A stretch of DNA of 64,000 bases from NCBI RefSeq assembly GCF_002156875.1, contig NZ_NCSY01000002.1, positions 558,001-622,000 on the forward strand. The letters are read 5' to 3'. Shown in pieces: positions 25,476-34,182 of the stretch. The stretch is from Bacillus sp. EAC (GTDB taxonomy: Bacteria; Bacillota; Bacilli; Bacillales; Bacillaceae_G). The number at the start of each line of letters is the position of its first letter. Positions within the stretch are counted from its first letter, which is position 1. The position numbers were made by a program, and so were the translations under genes. The notes under the pieces were generated by a model that saw only the letters and a program-made list of their open reading frames with translations, made no database searches and had not been told where the DNA came from.

Positions 25476-25574
25476 TTTTCATTTTTTTAGTTTAATTAAA
25501 CAAAAACTTTTTAAAGAATATCTTGAAAAATTTCATATGGAAATATAGTTTCTTTCTAATTTGTTGGTAATTTC

Positions 25575-25701
25575 GTAGATTTCCACTTCAGGATACTCGA
25601 TTTCAGTGGGGAAGGCGATGAGCCTCCTCGTCGCATTCGCGTCTGTGGGGTCTCACCTTCCAGCTACTCCCACAGGAGTCTCGCACCTTCCGTTTCAATC
25701 A
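25575..25701 (+). repeat. dispersed repeat, second tandem copy
   Basis: 127-bp copy of 25348-25475 with about ten substitutions. Similarity continues beyond the element (CATTTTCATTTTTT after both copies), suggesting a local tandem duplication of element plus flank. The 570-bp interval 25235-25804 holds only these two copies and no gene. Confidence 0.9.
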
Positions 25702-25804
25702 TTTTCATTTTTTACAGTTTGAATAAAGAAAACCTTTTTACGATTTATCATTGATGATCAAAACAATAAATCTTATTTTTAAATTTTTCTTTATTTGTTA
25801 AACA

Positions 25805-26569
25805 TTAGTCTTTTACTTTTTCAGATACTTTTTTACCACATGTAGCACAAGTAGCCGAATATATTTTACTTTCATTAGATTCTTCACTTTTTACTTCATT
25901 GATTAACTCGATATGTTTCTGTCGTATTTCAGGATCTAGAATATTTTTTCCATTTAATTTATTGAACATCATTAAGATTTCTTCATCAGTAAATGAATTA
26001 AGTTGAGGTTGTAGTTTTAAGACATTCAGCTTCCTGTTAATGTAGTCGGTTAACTCTGTATCATACACAATTAGATCATTTGAATGAATTTTTCTTAATT
26101 CTTCATTCACTTTAAAAATACATCTTCTAGAAAAAGACACAATCGAAATATAACTAGATAAATCAACATTATCTAGCAATGCATTGATTGCTTTTATATG
26201 GCCAAAATTTTGATGAAATGGATTCATCATTTTAAATTTACCATTAACATTCCAAGTGCTTCTTTTTCGATCGCCATATATCGTTCCTTGATAATTCTTC
26301 GTTTCTATGACAAAGATTCCTAAATGCGTGAATACAACATGATCTATTTGCGAATAACCAGATTTTGATTTTGGATTTCCTATAAGGAGATCACTAATAT
26401 ATTTGTATTTTTTATTAAGCTGGTCTAGTTGAATATTAATTTTATATTCTCCCAATTCACCTATCCTTGTAGGTTGAATCTTGTTTTTAGTCTCTCTACT
26501 TACTTTCTTTTCTTGTGTATTTTTCACATTATTTTTCCCAGTAAATATGCCGATTAATTTTGAAAACAT
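25805..26569 (-). CDS. NERD domain-containing protein
   Basis: 254 residues from ATG 26569 (GAGGAG ribosome site). The NERD nuclease-related core spans about 35-150: a Gly-Glu N-terminal strand (IGELGEYKI), SQIDHVVFTHLGIFVIETKNYQG with the Asp and Glu-x-Lys of the restriction-endonuclease-like fold, and YGDRKRSTWNV. The C terminus has a single CATCGKK pair. NERD proteins are presumed nucleases with unknown targets. It is monocistronic, between the tandem repeats and a divergent HAD gene. Confidence 0.85.
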   Translation of the reverse strand: MFSKLIGIFTGKNNVKNTQEKKVSRETKNKIQPTRIGELGEYKINIQLDQLNKKYKYISDLLIGNPKSKSGYSQIDHVVFTHLGIFVIETKNYQGTIYGDRKRSTWNVNGKFKMMNPFHQNFGHIKAINALLDNVDLSSYISIVSFSRRCIFKVNEELRKIHSNDLIVYDTELTDYINRKLNVLKLQPQLNSFTDEEILMMFNKLNGKNILDPEIRQKHIELINEVKSEESNESKIYSATCATCGKKVSEKVKD

Positions 26570-26753
26570 TATTGTAAACTCCTCAATTTTTATAAACATT
26601 TCTAAAGCCCATTAGTTCTATCGACCATTTTCATTTTTATTTAATAATAAGAGTACTTTAAATTCCTATTTATCTCTATTTACTATTTCACCTTTTCACT
26701 GTACTATTATGGATAATTTATATAATTCAAAAAATTAAAAGGAGTTTTCTCTT

Positions 26754-27545
26754 ATGATTAAAGGAATTATTTTTGATTTGGATGATACTTTGCTTTGGGA
26801 TCAGAAAAGTGTGGAGGTTGCATTTGCGAACACATGTAAATTGGCTGAAGAGAAGTATGGTATTAATCCAGATGCGTTTGAAGAAGCAGTTCGGGATGCA
26901 GCAAGGCAACTATACTCTTCATATGATACATATGAATTTACTAAATTAATTGGAATTAATCCGTTTGAAGGACTTTGGGGGAATTTTTTAGAAGATCATG
27001 ATGAATTCCCTAAAATGAGAGAAAACTCCTCTACTTATCGAAAAAATGCATGGACTTTAGGTTTAAAAGCTTTCGGAATTGATGATCCTGAATTTGGCCA
27101 TGTATTAGCAGAAAGATTCCCTGAAGAACGAAAAGGTAACCCATTTGTATATGAAGAGACATTCCACGTTTTAGATGCATTAAATGGAAACTTTCAGCTC
27201 CTTTTACTAACTAATGGTTCGCCTGATTTACAGCATACAAAGCTTTCCATTACACCTGAAATTAAAGAATACTTTGATCAAATACTGATCTCTGGAGATT
27301 TTGGAAAAGGTAAACCAGACCCAACTATTTTTGAACATGCTTTATCTTTAATGAACCTAACAAAAGATGAAGTCCTAATGGTTGGCGACAATTTAATGAC
27401 AGATATACTTGGCTCAAACAAAATAGGAATGAAAAATGTCTGGATTAATCGACATAATAAGGAAAGAAACGAAGTAATTCCTACATTTGAAATTAGTCAT
27501 TTAGAGGAATTATTAGGGATAATTTCTACCATTAATGCAGAATAA
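26754..27545 (+). CDS. HAD-family hydrolase
   Basis: 263 residues, HAD-IA subgroup with a helical cap (about 20-110). Motif I FDLDDTL (about 7-13), motif II LLTNGS near 158, motif III lysine in GKGKPDP near 185 and motif IV GDNLMTDI near 208. Probably a phosphatase for a small phosphorylated metabolite. AAGGAG ribosome site and a strong terminator after the stop; single-gene transcript. Confidence 0.88.
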   Translation: MIKGIIFDLDDTLLWDQKSVEVAFANTCKLAEEKYGINPDAFEEAVRDAARQLYSSYDTYEFTKLIGINPFEGLWGNFLEDHDEFPKMRENSSTYRKNAWTLGLKAFGIDDPEFGHVLAERFPEERKGNPFVYEETFHVLDALNGNFQLLLLTNGSPDLQHTKLSITPEIKEYFDQILISGDFGKGKPDPTIFEHALSLMNLTKDEVLMVGDNLMTDILGSNKIGMKNVWINRHNKERNEVIPTFEISHLEELLGIISTINAE

Positions 27546-27561
27546 ATCTAATGAAACAAAT

Positions 27562-27593
27562 AAAGTACTCTCTAATTTAGAGAGTACTTTTTA
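27562..27593 (+). terminator. intrinsic terminator
   Basis: Near-perfect palindrome AAAGTACTCTCTAA/TTAGAGAGTACTTT followed by T. Confidence 0.88.
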
Positions 27594-27602
27594 CTTTTAA
27601 AA

Positions 27603-27734
27603 TTAATCCTCTAACCATTTAAGGATTTCATCAATACCTATCGCTTCTTCAATTTCCGGTAATTGGGTAATAAAATTTAATTCGGCCTCGCTTTTAACCA
27701 CTTCATTACTTTCGTTTGGGTCATTAACATTCAT
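27603..27734 (-). CDS. small acidic protein, 43 aa, unknown
   Basis: ATG at 27734 with GAGGTG seven bases upstream; ends at TAA 27603. The 43 residues are acidic and hydrophilic (MNVNDPNESNEVV..., then LPEIEEAIGIDEILKWLED), predicted as two short helices with no membrane segment. No family recognised. It is convergent with the HAD gene and shares its terminator. Good ribosome site and codon pattern are the only evidence. Confidence 0.5.
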   Translation of the reverse strand: MNVNDPNESNEVVKSEAELNFITQLPEIEEAIGIDEILKWLED

Positions 27735-28086
27735 TGAGTACACCTCATTTTAAAATTTTATTTTAATTTTTGTATTATTAACAATCTGAACTAATACCAT
27801 ACAATATCCATTTTATTAACTAAATACTCAACAAATTCTAACGGAAATAATTTCTTTTATTACTATTTCGGAGTACAGAATGAAATTCCCTTTTTTTAAC
27901 TAAAATTCGAAAAAAAATATGACTATTACTTTGTTGCTTTTTAAGATAAATGTCAGTTGATTTCCATTCCTGGATTCACACTTCATTCAACTTCTTTAAT
28001 GGCACATATGATTAATGAAAATCTAACAGTATTCACATCTTTTACGTGATAAAATATGGGTACAACCCAATAAAGGAGATGGCAAA
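27735..28086. other. gene-free interval with a repeat remnant
   Basis: AT-rich. At 27955-27978 AGTTGATTTCCATTCCTGGATT resembles the left end of the dispersed repeat, nothing else of it remains. A GGGTACAACCC inverted repeat (28056-28066) lies just before the signal peptidase ribosome site. Confidence 0.4.
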
Positions 28087-28623
28087 TTGAAACCTAAACA
28101 AAAAGTTACTGTGTGGAGTCTAATAAAACTTGCCGCATACTCATTTACACTCGCATTTATTGTGAAAATATTCGTTTTTTCACCATTTGTAGTTGAAGGC
28201 GCATCGATGCAACCTACATTACATACAAACGATTATTTATTTGTCAATAAAGCGGCGATTCATATATCAAACATAAATACTGGAGACGTTATTATTATCA
28301 AAAAAGTAAATGATCCAAAATATTATGTAAAACGTGTTGTTGGTTTATCTGGAGATCACGTTTCAATCATTGATGGCGTTTTAAATGTGAACGGAAAACC
28401 GATCAAAGAAGAATATTTAAATTCAAAACTCAAACAAGAATACAAGCAATATTTACAATTTAAGCAAGTAACAGTTCCTAAACATTCTTATTTTGTGATG
28501 GGCGACAATCGATTAAATAGTAAAGATAGTCGAAACGGCTTGGATTATATTAAACAATCTGAAATTGTAGGAAAAGCAGAAATGATATATTTCCCTTTTA
28601 ATCGTTTAAAACTTATCCATTAA
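28087..28623 (+). CDS. type I signal peptidase
   Basis: 178 residues: one N-terminal transmembrane anchor (about 12-32), catalytic serine in EGASMQPTL (near 41), lysine general base in YYVKRVVGLSGD (near 82), and the conserved MGDNRLNSKDSR box (near 141). It releases exported proteins after Sec translocation, like SipS/SipT. Start is TTG at 28087, eight bases after AAGGAG. Single gene with its own terminator. Confidence 0.93.
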   Translation: MKPKQKVTVWSLIKLAAYSFTLAFIVKIFVFSPFVVEGASMQPTLHTNDYLFVNKAAIHISNINTGDVIIIKKVNDPKYYVKRVVGLSGDHVSIIDGVLNVNGKPIKEEYLNSKLKQEYKQYLQFKQVTVPKHSYFVMGDNRLNSKDSRNGLDYIKQSEIVGKAEMIYFPFNRLKLIH

Positions 28624-28664
28624 TTATTAATCATAAAAAAACTTAACTATCGCTAGTGAATAAA

Positions 28665-28690
28665 AAAAGGACTGCAATGCAGTCTTTTAA
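28665..28690 (+). terminator. intrinsic terminator
   Basis: GACTGC-aat-GCAGTC stem with A-run before and T-run after. Confidence 0.82.
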
Positions 28691-28766
28691 TTTTTTTATG
28701 GGAAGGAATTACTTTCGCACAAGTGAATATTATGGTTAATAAATCCATTTAGGGGATGTGTATAAA

Positions 28767-28958
28767 ATGTTGCTAGTACAAATTTTAGTGATCGTAGGTA
28801 TTATTAGTCTTTGCATTGCTGGAATTCAGTACAAAGGGTATTTACTATCATTATCTTCTAAGGGCAACAATCATAAAATCATCCAAAAACAATATCGTTG
28901 GACCACACTTTTTAGCCTCTTATGTTTTGCCATTTCTGCTTATGTATTTTTTTCTTAA
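28767..28958 (+). CDS. small two-helix membrane protein, unknown
   Basis: 63 residues from ATG 28767 (AGGGGATG upstream; a GTG three codons earlier lies inside that site). Two hydrophobic helices at about 1-20 and 43-62 with a basic loop KGNNHKIIQKQYR between. No recognised family. Followed by a terminator. Confidence 0.6.
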   Translation: MLLVQILVIVGIISLCIAGIQYKGYLLSLSSKGNNHKIIQKQYRWTTLFSLLCFAISAYVFFS

Positions 28959-28982
28959 AGTCTGAGTTAACTTATATAACTA

Positions 28983-29021
28983 AAAAAAAGCTTACGAATC
29001 CTAGATATCGTAAGTTTTTTG
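28983..29021. terminator. bidirectional intrinsic terminator
   Basis: CTTACGA/TCGTAAG (28992-28998, 29009-29015) with A-run and T-run; between convergent genes. Confidence 0.78.
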
Positions 29022-29035
29022 TTTAGTCGATTCTT

Positions 29036-29710
29036 TTAACTAATATGTATATCCGTACCAAATTGAATTAGTTTCAGCTTCTTAGCGATCGATTGTGAAG
29101 AAAAATTATCGAATGATGTACTGTATAATGCAATTCGATTTTGATTTTGAATTTCAATTGCCCATGCATTCGTAACTTCAATTCCATATTCTTTTCCTCG
29201 GAAATCTTCTAAAGTATACAAGCTTGCCTCCGCTGCTTTTTCAGTTTGTCTAGCACTACAGCAAATCGAAACAGCCTGATTATTTTCAATGATTGCATAA
29301 CACGGTGATTTTTCCTCAAGTTCTTTAAACGTATATGGAAAATGTGGTAATAGAAACTCTTTGTTTTCATTCGTTATCTTTATTGCCTTCGATTTCCGAT
29401 CTTTCACATCAGGAAAAACATATGCAGGTCCAAACCAAATATTTGTTATAGGTTGATCTTTACTTAAAATATTTATGATTTCAGCGATGGGGATACTCTG
29501 TTCAGTATTAAATACTCTTTCGATCTTATTGATAAACTCTTCTCCAAGACTATTACTATATTTAACAATGTTACCACGCTTTGTACAACCTAAATAAAAT
29601 TTAGGCGCTACATCAAATGGTTGCTCATTTATGAAAGTAATTCTGCCCATATCATCATTCATAAACAAGACTGTAGCATGTAGCTTTATAAGCTCCAACT
29701 CTGTCATCAA
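29036..29710 (-). CDS. GNAT-family N-acetyltransferase
   Basis: 224 residues. The C-terminal half carries the acetyl-CoA-binding pattern: AIIENNQAVSICCSARQTEKAAEASLYT then DFRGKEYGIEVTNAWAIEIQNQNRIALYST, the GNAT motif A/B region with the Arg-Gly-x-x-Gly loop shortened to RGKEYG. The N-terminal half is not recognisable. AGGAGG lies 8 and 11 bases before a TTG (29710) and an ATG (29707). Substrate unknown. Confidence 0.72.
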   Translation of the reverse strand: MMTELELIKLHATVLFMNDDMGRITFINEQPFDVAPKFYLGCTKRGNIVKYSNSLGEEFINKIERVFNTEQSIPIAEIINILSKDQPITNIWFGPAYVFPDVKDRKSKAIKITNENKEFLLPHFPYTFKELEEKSPCYAIIENNQAVSICCSARQTEKAAEASLYTLEDFRGKEYGIEVTNAWAIEIQNQNRIALYSTSFDNFSSQSIAKKLKLIQFGTDIHIS

Positions 29711-30004
29711 ATAGCATTCCTCCTATGTTAAATTCCCACAAAATTACCTAATTCATAAAAATCCATTTACTATTGATAGATAGAAGACAACTGAATGAAT
29801 GCGAATTACTAAAGATAAGCTAATCAACAATCTAGCTTTCTCTTACAATATTTCGTTTAAATGTAAATATTTCCTTCTTCAACTCAAATAGGAATAGATT
29901 AATTAGAATACTTTCCGCACTAATTTTAATGTTTGTAGGAATACCAAAAATTGTATAATAATAAATACATACAAATAAAATACGATAAGCCGAGGAGTAA
30001 AAAA

Positions 30005-30391
30005 ATGGAAATTAAAAGATCAAATCCTGAAAATGTAGCACCGCCAGTAGGTCAATACCATCACGTTACAGTTATTCCGAGAGATGCTGAATTAATCGTT
30101 TTATCTGGACAAATAGGCAGCGATAAAAATGGCTTTTTACCTAAAGATATTGAAAGCCAATTTGTGAATGCACTTGAGAATATAAAAGCAATTCTCGAAA
30201 GTGAAGGCGTAGAATTAAATAATATTTTTAAAATTAATTTCTGGTTGGCAGAAAACATTGATCGTAAAGTATTTTTAGAGAAGTGGAGTGAATTCCATAA
30301 AGGAAATCCACCAGCTACAACATATGCATATGTTTCTGCATTAGCAAACCCTGATATAAAAATTGAAATTGAGGCGTGGGCCGCTCGATAA
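30005..30391 (+). CDS. RidA-family protein
   Basis: 128 residues from ATG 30005 with GAGGAG; the open frame to 29951 lacks a ribosome site. Family features: PPVGQYHHV, LIVLSGQIG near 37, FVNALENIKAILESEG, and C-terminal NPDIKIEIEAWAA. The catalytic arginine of imine-deaminating RidA (usually in a C-x-R or V-x-R-near-C-terminal block) is not evident here, so it may be one of the non-deaminating Rid subfamilies. Confidence 0.82.
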   Translation: MEIKRSNPENVAPPVGQYHHVTVIPRDAELIVLSGQIGSDKNGFLPKDIESQFVNALENIKAILESEGVELNNIFKINFWLAENIDRKVFLEKWSEFHKGNPPATTYAYVSALANPDIKIEIEAWAAR

Positions 30392-30430
30392 CAAATAATT
30401 AATTTTTTTCTAAAATTTAAACACAAAAAA

Positions 30431-30455
30431 AGGGCTGCTTACAGCCCTTCTTTAC
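30431..30455 (+). terminator. intrinsic terminator
   Basis: AGGGCTG/CAGCCCT stem, A-run before, T-rich after; directly followed by the short ACTAAC palindrome at 30456. Confidence 0.82.
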
Positions 30456-30481
30456 TTCAACTAGCACAATGTGTTAGTTCA
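30456..30481. repeat. short ACTAGC...GTTAGT palindromic repeat, copy 1
   Basis: TTCAACTAGCACAATGTGTTAGTTCA: imperfect palindrome immediately after a terminator hairpin, overlapping the stop of the next minus-strand gene (30474). Confidence 0.55.
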
Positions 30482-30776
30482 TTATGTAACTCACTATAGG
30501 TAGTAATACTAACAGTAAGATTGAACAAGATACAAGTATGCTTGAAACTCTTTTAGGGATTTTTGCTTTCCCCTTTCCTGCATACCAACCACTATATTGC
30601 AATTTGTTTCGATACAAAACAAATAACAAAACGAAAATTGCAGTAAATCCCATCCACTCGTAACCATCCGTGTTTACGTTTAGTGCCCCGTATAGATTTG
30701 ATAGAATCACACCAAATATGCTTCCTAGAAAGAAAAAAATTAAAATAATTCTTATTAATTCCAGTATTACCTTCAT
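30474..30776 (-). CDS. small membrane protein, unknown
   Basis: 100 residues with three hydrophobic helices (about 5-27, 42-56, 76-98) and a basic cytosolic loop GKGKAKIPKR. No family recognised. GGGAGT ribosome site. Its start lies 36 bases after the stop of the next upstream gene, so the two may share a transcript. Confidence 0.65.
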   Translation of the reverse strand: MKVILELIRIILIFFFLGSIFGVILSNLYGALNVNTDGYEWMGFTAIFVLLFVLYRNKLQYSGWYAGKGKAKIPKRVSSILVSCSILLLVLLPIVSYIMN

Positions 30777-30811
30777 TTACTCCCTCCTAAAATCGCAAAT
30801 TAATTTTTAAA

Positions 30812-31168
30812 TTAACTAGTATGTGTCTCGTACTTAATTACTTCTCCATTATCATCCAACTCAATGACGAGTAATTCAATATCAATGCCAGGAAATCCTT
30901 TTTCAGGACCAAGATAATAAATGATCGTATTTACAGTCTTAGAACTAGCTTGTTCAGTTGGTGCCCCTAAAAGCTTAATCACTTCGGCTTTACTCTTACC
31001 AACTAGATTATATTCACTTAATAAGTCATCAACAATATTAACTCTATTACTTGGATCTTCCATCCATTTTTCACGACTAAAGTTTGCTTGGTACTTATTA
31101 ACTCCTATCCAGCAAAGAAAAATCACCAACATACTAATAAAAATAATCCGAACGTATTTCTTCCCCAT
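30812..31168 (-). CDS. membrane-anchored SmpA/OmlA-like small protein
   Basis: 118 residues from ATG 31168 (GGGGG upstream). N-terminal anchor (about 5-24), then LLSEYNLVGKSKAEVIKLLGAPTEQ, the helix-turn pattern of the SmpA/BamE-like fold, and a beta-rich end (TIIYYLGPEKGFPGIDIELLVIELDDNGEV). Small proteins of this type are common in Firmicutes and mostly uncharacterised. Function unknown. Confidence 0.65.
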   Translation of the reverse strand: MGKKYVRIIFISMLVIFLCWIGVNKYQANFSREKWMEDPSNRVNIVDDLLSEYNLVGKSKAEVIKLLGAPTEQASSKTVNTIIYYLGPEKGFPGIDIELLVIELDDNGEVIKYETHTS

Positions 31169-31354
31169 GTTTTCCCCCAGATGTCGTTTCAAATGATTAT
31201 ATCATTTAAATTTAATTTACTCTTCAACGATTCTTGCTTTGACTACTAAAAAATGTTTCACTTTCTTTTCTACATTCTTTCTCAGAATGACATTTTTATA
31301 GTATGAGCTTCATAAGGTTAAATGACCAAATCATAGAAATGGTAGAGGTGACTT

Positions 31355-32344
31355 ATGAAAGCAATTATCTGTACTAAATACGGTGCACCGGATGTGCTTC
31401 AACTAAGAGAGGTTGAAAAACCTTCTATTAAGGATAATGAAGTATTAATAAAGATATATGCTACAACGGTAACTTCAGGAGATACAAAACTTCGGAAGTT
31501 CGATTTCCCTTTCATGTATTGGCTCCCCTCTCGCATTATGTTTGGTTTCAGAAAACCTAAAAAAACGATTCCAGGAAGTGAGCTAGCGGGGGAAATTGAA
31601 TCGGTCGGGAAAGATGTAAAACTATTTAAGGAAGGTGATCATGTATTTGGCTATAGTGGATTTGGTTTCGGAGCGAATGCCGAATACATTAGTCTGCACG
31701 AAGAAAGTGCACTGGCAATAAAACCAGCGAACATGACTTTTGAGGAAGCTTCCACTGTTCCTATTGGAGCATTAACCGCATTGTTTTTCCTTCGAAAAGC
31801 AAATATTCAGAGTGGACAAAAGGTTCTTATTTATGGAGCTTCTGGTAGTGTAGGTACGTTTGCGGTACAGCTTGCCAAGTACTTTGGAGCAGAAGTTACT
31901 GGGGTATGCAGTTCCAACAATTTGGAATTGGTAGCATCTTTAGGTGCTGATAAGGTGATTGATTATACAAAAGCAGATTTTACTAAACGAGATGAATCAT
32001 ATGATATTATTTTTGATACAGTAGGAAAAAGTTCCTTTTCAGGTAGTAAAAGGTCATTAAAAGAAAATGGTGTTTATCTTTTATGTGCAGTCTGGCAGAT
32101 GTCGGTTTATGCTCGGGGCTTATGGACTTCAATGACAAGTAGCAAAAAAGTCATACCTGGGATTGCAGTCCCAACTTCAGAGAATTTAATTTTCGTAAAA
32201 GATCTTATCGAGGCAGGAAAGCTAAAATCGATCATAGATAAACGTTACCATCTGGAAGAAATTGCAGATGCTCATTCCTATGTTGAAAAAGGACACAAAA
32301 AAGGAAATGTAGTCATAACCTTAGACCCTCTTCATAAAACGTAA
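31355..32344 (+). CDS. NAD(P)-dependent zinc-free alcohol dehydrogenase / quinone oxidoreductase
   Basis: 329 residues of the MDR superfamily. N-terminal GroES-like half ([38 protein letters not shown]) and Rossmann half with [23 protein letters not shown] near 157-179. Zinc ligands of classical ADHs are absent, so it is probably an NADPH quinone or enone reductase. A GGTAGAGGTG ribosome site precedes the ATG; single gene followed by a strong terminator. Confidence 0.88.
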   Translation: MKAIICTKYGAPDVLQLREVEKPSIKDNEVLIKIYATTVTSGDTKLRKFDFPFMYWLPSRIMFGFRKPKKTIPGSELAGEIESVGKDVKLFKEGDHVFGYSGFGFGANAEYISLHEESALAIKPANMTFEEASTVPIGALTALFFLRKANIQSGQKVLIYGASGSVGTFAVQLAKYFGAEVTGVCSSNNLELVASLGADKVIDYTKADFTKRDESYDIIFDTVGKSSFSGSKRSLKENGVYLLCAVWQMSVYARGLWTSMTSSKKVIPGIAVPTSENLIFVKDLIEAGKLKSIIDKRYHLEEIADAHSYVEKGHKKGNVVITLDPLHKT

Positions 32345-32400
32345 TAACTGATTAAATTAAATAAAATGCAACGATAGTCTCCTTATCATAGGTACATTTT

Positions 32401-32436
32401 ATAGTCCTCTATTTATAAAATAGAGGACTATTTTTA
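32401..32436 (+). terminator. intrinsic terminator
   Basis: 14-bp stem ATAGTCCTCTATTT/AAATAGAGGACTAT around a 3-base loop, then five T. Confidence 0.88.
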
Positions 32437-32463
32437 TGTTTATAAAATTAAATCATGTCAAGG

Positions 32464-32919
32464 TTAAATAGAAACGGCAGGTAAAGTATTTCCTGTTTCA
32501 AGTAAACTTTTCAAGTTACTTAGAATTGCCGGCCAACCATTATTTAATCCCTCAAAAGTACCCTCTTTATCAACGAAGTCTGTTGGCTCCAGGTTTTCAT
32601 GCTTTAGCGTTAATTTTACGGTTGAATCCATCGAAATCAATTCAAATGTAACCTGTGATGGTTCCTCACGATTCGTTGTATCGTGAATGTGATTCCATGT
32701 AAATGAAAGCAAACGATATGGCTCACACTTTAGAATCTTTCCGTGATCAGTGACCTCACCATTACGTGAATACTCAACAGTTGAACCTTCTTGCCAATCA
32801 GATTGAATTTTAGTTCCAAAAAAGTATTTTTCAGTAAAGCTGCTGCTTGTTAAAGCTTCCCAAAGTTTCTCTGGTGTGGTTGAAATGTAAGTAACATAAA
32901 CGAATGTCGGTTTACTCAT
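32464..32919 (-). CDS. SRPBCC/AHSA1-family protein
   Basis: 151 residues with the Activator-of-Hsp90-homology (AHSA1) fold: VYVTYISTTPEKLWEALTSSSFTEKYFFG at the N terminus, then HGKILKCEPYRLLSFTW and a C-terminal helix ending at a GWPAILSNLKSLLETG segment. Such proteins, when encoded after an ArsR regulator, are thought to bind hydrophobic ligands or act in stress responses. It overlaps the arsR gene by four bases, so expression is coupled. Confidence 0.85.
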   Translation of the reverse strand: MSKPTFVYVTYISTTPEKLWEALTSSSFTEKYFFGTKIQSDWQEGSTVEYSRNGEVTDHGKILKCEPYRLLSFTWNHIHDTTNREEPSQVTFELISMDSTVKLTLKHENLEPTDFVDKEGTFEGLNNGWPAILSNLKSLLETGNTLPAVSI

Positions 32920-33251
32920 TTTTTCCGTTCCTCCTCAAGATTATTTTTTAGTTCATTCAATGATTCCATACGATGGTGATCATATTTGCTGATCCATCGA
33001 TGATAAACTTCGCTAATTGGAATGGGATTAAGGTAATGTAGTTTCTCACGCCCTTTCCATTCCACAACAACAAGATTTGCCTCTTCTAGTATTACAAGAT
33101 GTTTCGTTACTGCTTGTCTAGTCATATCAAGATGTTTACAAAGTTCACTTAATGTTTGTCCGTTGTTTATGTAAAGTAGGTCAAGTAGTTTTCTGCGATT
33201 TGAATCGGCAAGAGCCTTAAAAATCTTATCGATTTGTTCCAACCTCCTCAT
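32916..33251 (-). CDS. ArsR-family HTH regulator (probably leaderless)
   Basis: 111 residues from ATG 33251. Winged helix: IDKIFKALADSNRRKLLDLLY, LSELCKHLDMTRQAVTKHLVILEEANLV and the wing VEWKGREKLHYL; no metal-binding CxC, so probably a PadR/AHSA1-associated ArsR type sensing an organic ligand. The frame is open further upstream, but the promoter -10 box ends only seven bases before this ATG, excluding earlier starts. A 16-bp palindrome sits between -35 and -10, consistent with self-repression. It overlaps the SRPBCC gene. Confidence 0.85.
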   Translation of the reverse strand: MRRLEQIDKIFKALADSNRRKLLDLLYINNGQTLSELCKHLDMTRQAVTKHLVILEEANLVVVEWKGREKLHYLNPIPISEVYHRWISKYDHHRMESLNELKNNLEEERKK

Positions 33252-33258
33252 TGTTTCC

Positions 33259-33288
33259 ATTATAAGCAACTAAATAGTTGCATGTCAA
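33259..33288 (-). promoter_or_regulatory. consensus sigma-A promoter with operator palindrome in the spacer
   Basis: Minus strand TTGACA, 18-base spacer, TATAAT: both boxes perfect. The spacer contains GCAACTA-TT-TAGTTGC (33266-33281), perfect 7-bp arms, a likely ArsR operator. The expected transcript start falls within 0-5 bases of ATG 33251. Confidence 0.85.
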
Positions 33289-33393
33289 ATTTACAAAAGG
33301 ACTGTCGAAACAGTCCGTTACAAATCATACTATATAATTATTAGTTCAAAAACTGATCTGCTTTTATCAGATTCATATAGCAAACCCAGAGTA

Positions 33394-34122
33394 TTATTTT
33401 CCAATAAATAATCCAACTGTTTCAGCATTTTGATTAAGTTGATAAAAAATATTATTGTCATTGCAATACACCGGGAAAGATAATTCAAAATTCCCAACAA
33501 TCACAGTTTCTAAGGCGGGGAAAAAGATATTACCAAAACACACTTCTCTAGTTGAAAGAGTTGAAATTAGTTGAAGGGCTTGTAAACTTGTTACTTTAAA
33601 AACATTTGAATTCGATTTAAGTAAATTATGTAAAAATGCAAAACTATCTTTTTCCAATACGTTTTTATATTCTTCTAGATCTACAGTTTTCATATTCGAA
33701 AAAGATTTATTAGAAAATGGAATACTTAATTGTACAAAAATTGGTTGTCCTGAGTTCAATTCAAATATCTTTTCAAAAAAAAGTAGAAAGTTCTTTTCAT
33801 ACTTTAAATTATGATTTTTGAAAGAAGATAACAGTTTTACGGCTTCCTCTTCTGTTAAACATTGATCATATACGTCTAATATTCCGATATTACTAAATAA
33901 TCCTTCTAATATTTCTTCATTTTCGATATCTAATCTACCAAATTGATTTTTTAAAAATGAAAATTCGAAATCTGTCGCCACTTGAACCATCGAATCCTTA
34001 TCATTAACTAAATTAAATTCGTTAACAACATTCTTTACAAAATGAAAGTAGCGTCTTTTACCTCTAAACTTCTTCATTTGCTCCTCCATTTTAATTTTAT
34101 ATCTAACAAGATCTACATTCAT
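33394..34122 (-). CDS. hypothetical protein, 242 aa
   Basis: Soluble, no signal peptide. The N-terminal third is charged and helical (YKIKMEEQMKKFRGKRRYFHFVKNVVNEF), the rest mixed with several aromatic residues; the C-terminal third (FGNIFFPALETVIVGNFELSFPVYCND) looks beta-rich. No family recognised. A GAGGAG-type ribosome site occurs before an internal ATG as well as weakly before the first, so the start is uncertain. Sits in a block of genes of unknown function; not clearly in an operon. Confidence 0.65.
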   Translation of the reverse strand: MNVDLVRYKIKMEEQMKKFRGKRRYFHFVKNVVNEFNLVNDKDSMVQVATDFEFSFLKNQFGRLDIENEEILEGLFSNIGILDVYDQCLTEEEAVKLLSSFKNHNLKYEKNFLLFFEKIFELNSGQPIFVQLSIPFSNKSFSNMKTVDLEEYKNVLEKDSFAFLHNLLKSNSNVFKVTSLQALQLISTLSTREVCFGNIFFPALETVIVGNFELSFPVYCNDNNIFYQLNQNAETVGLFIGK

Positions 34123-34182
34123 ATCAATACTAAGAATTTATTCAAAAAATCTATGAAAATAAAAACAACTTGAACTACTTAC

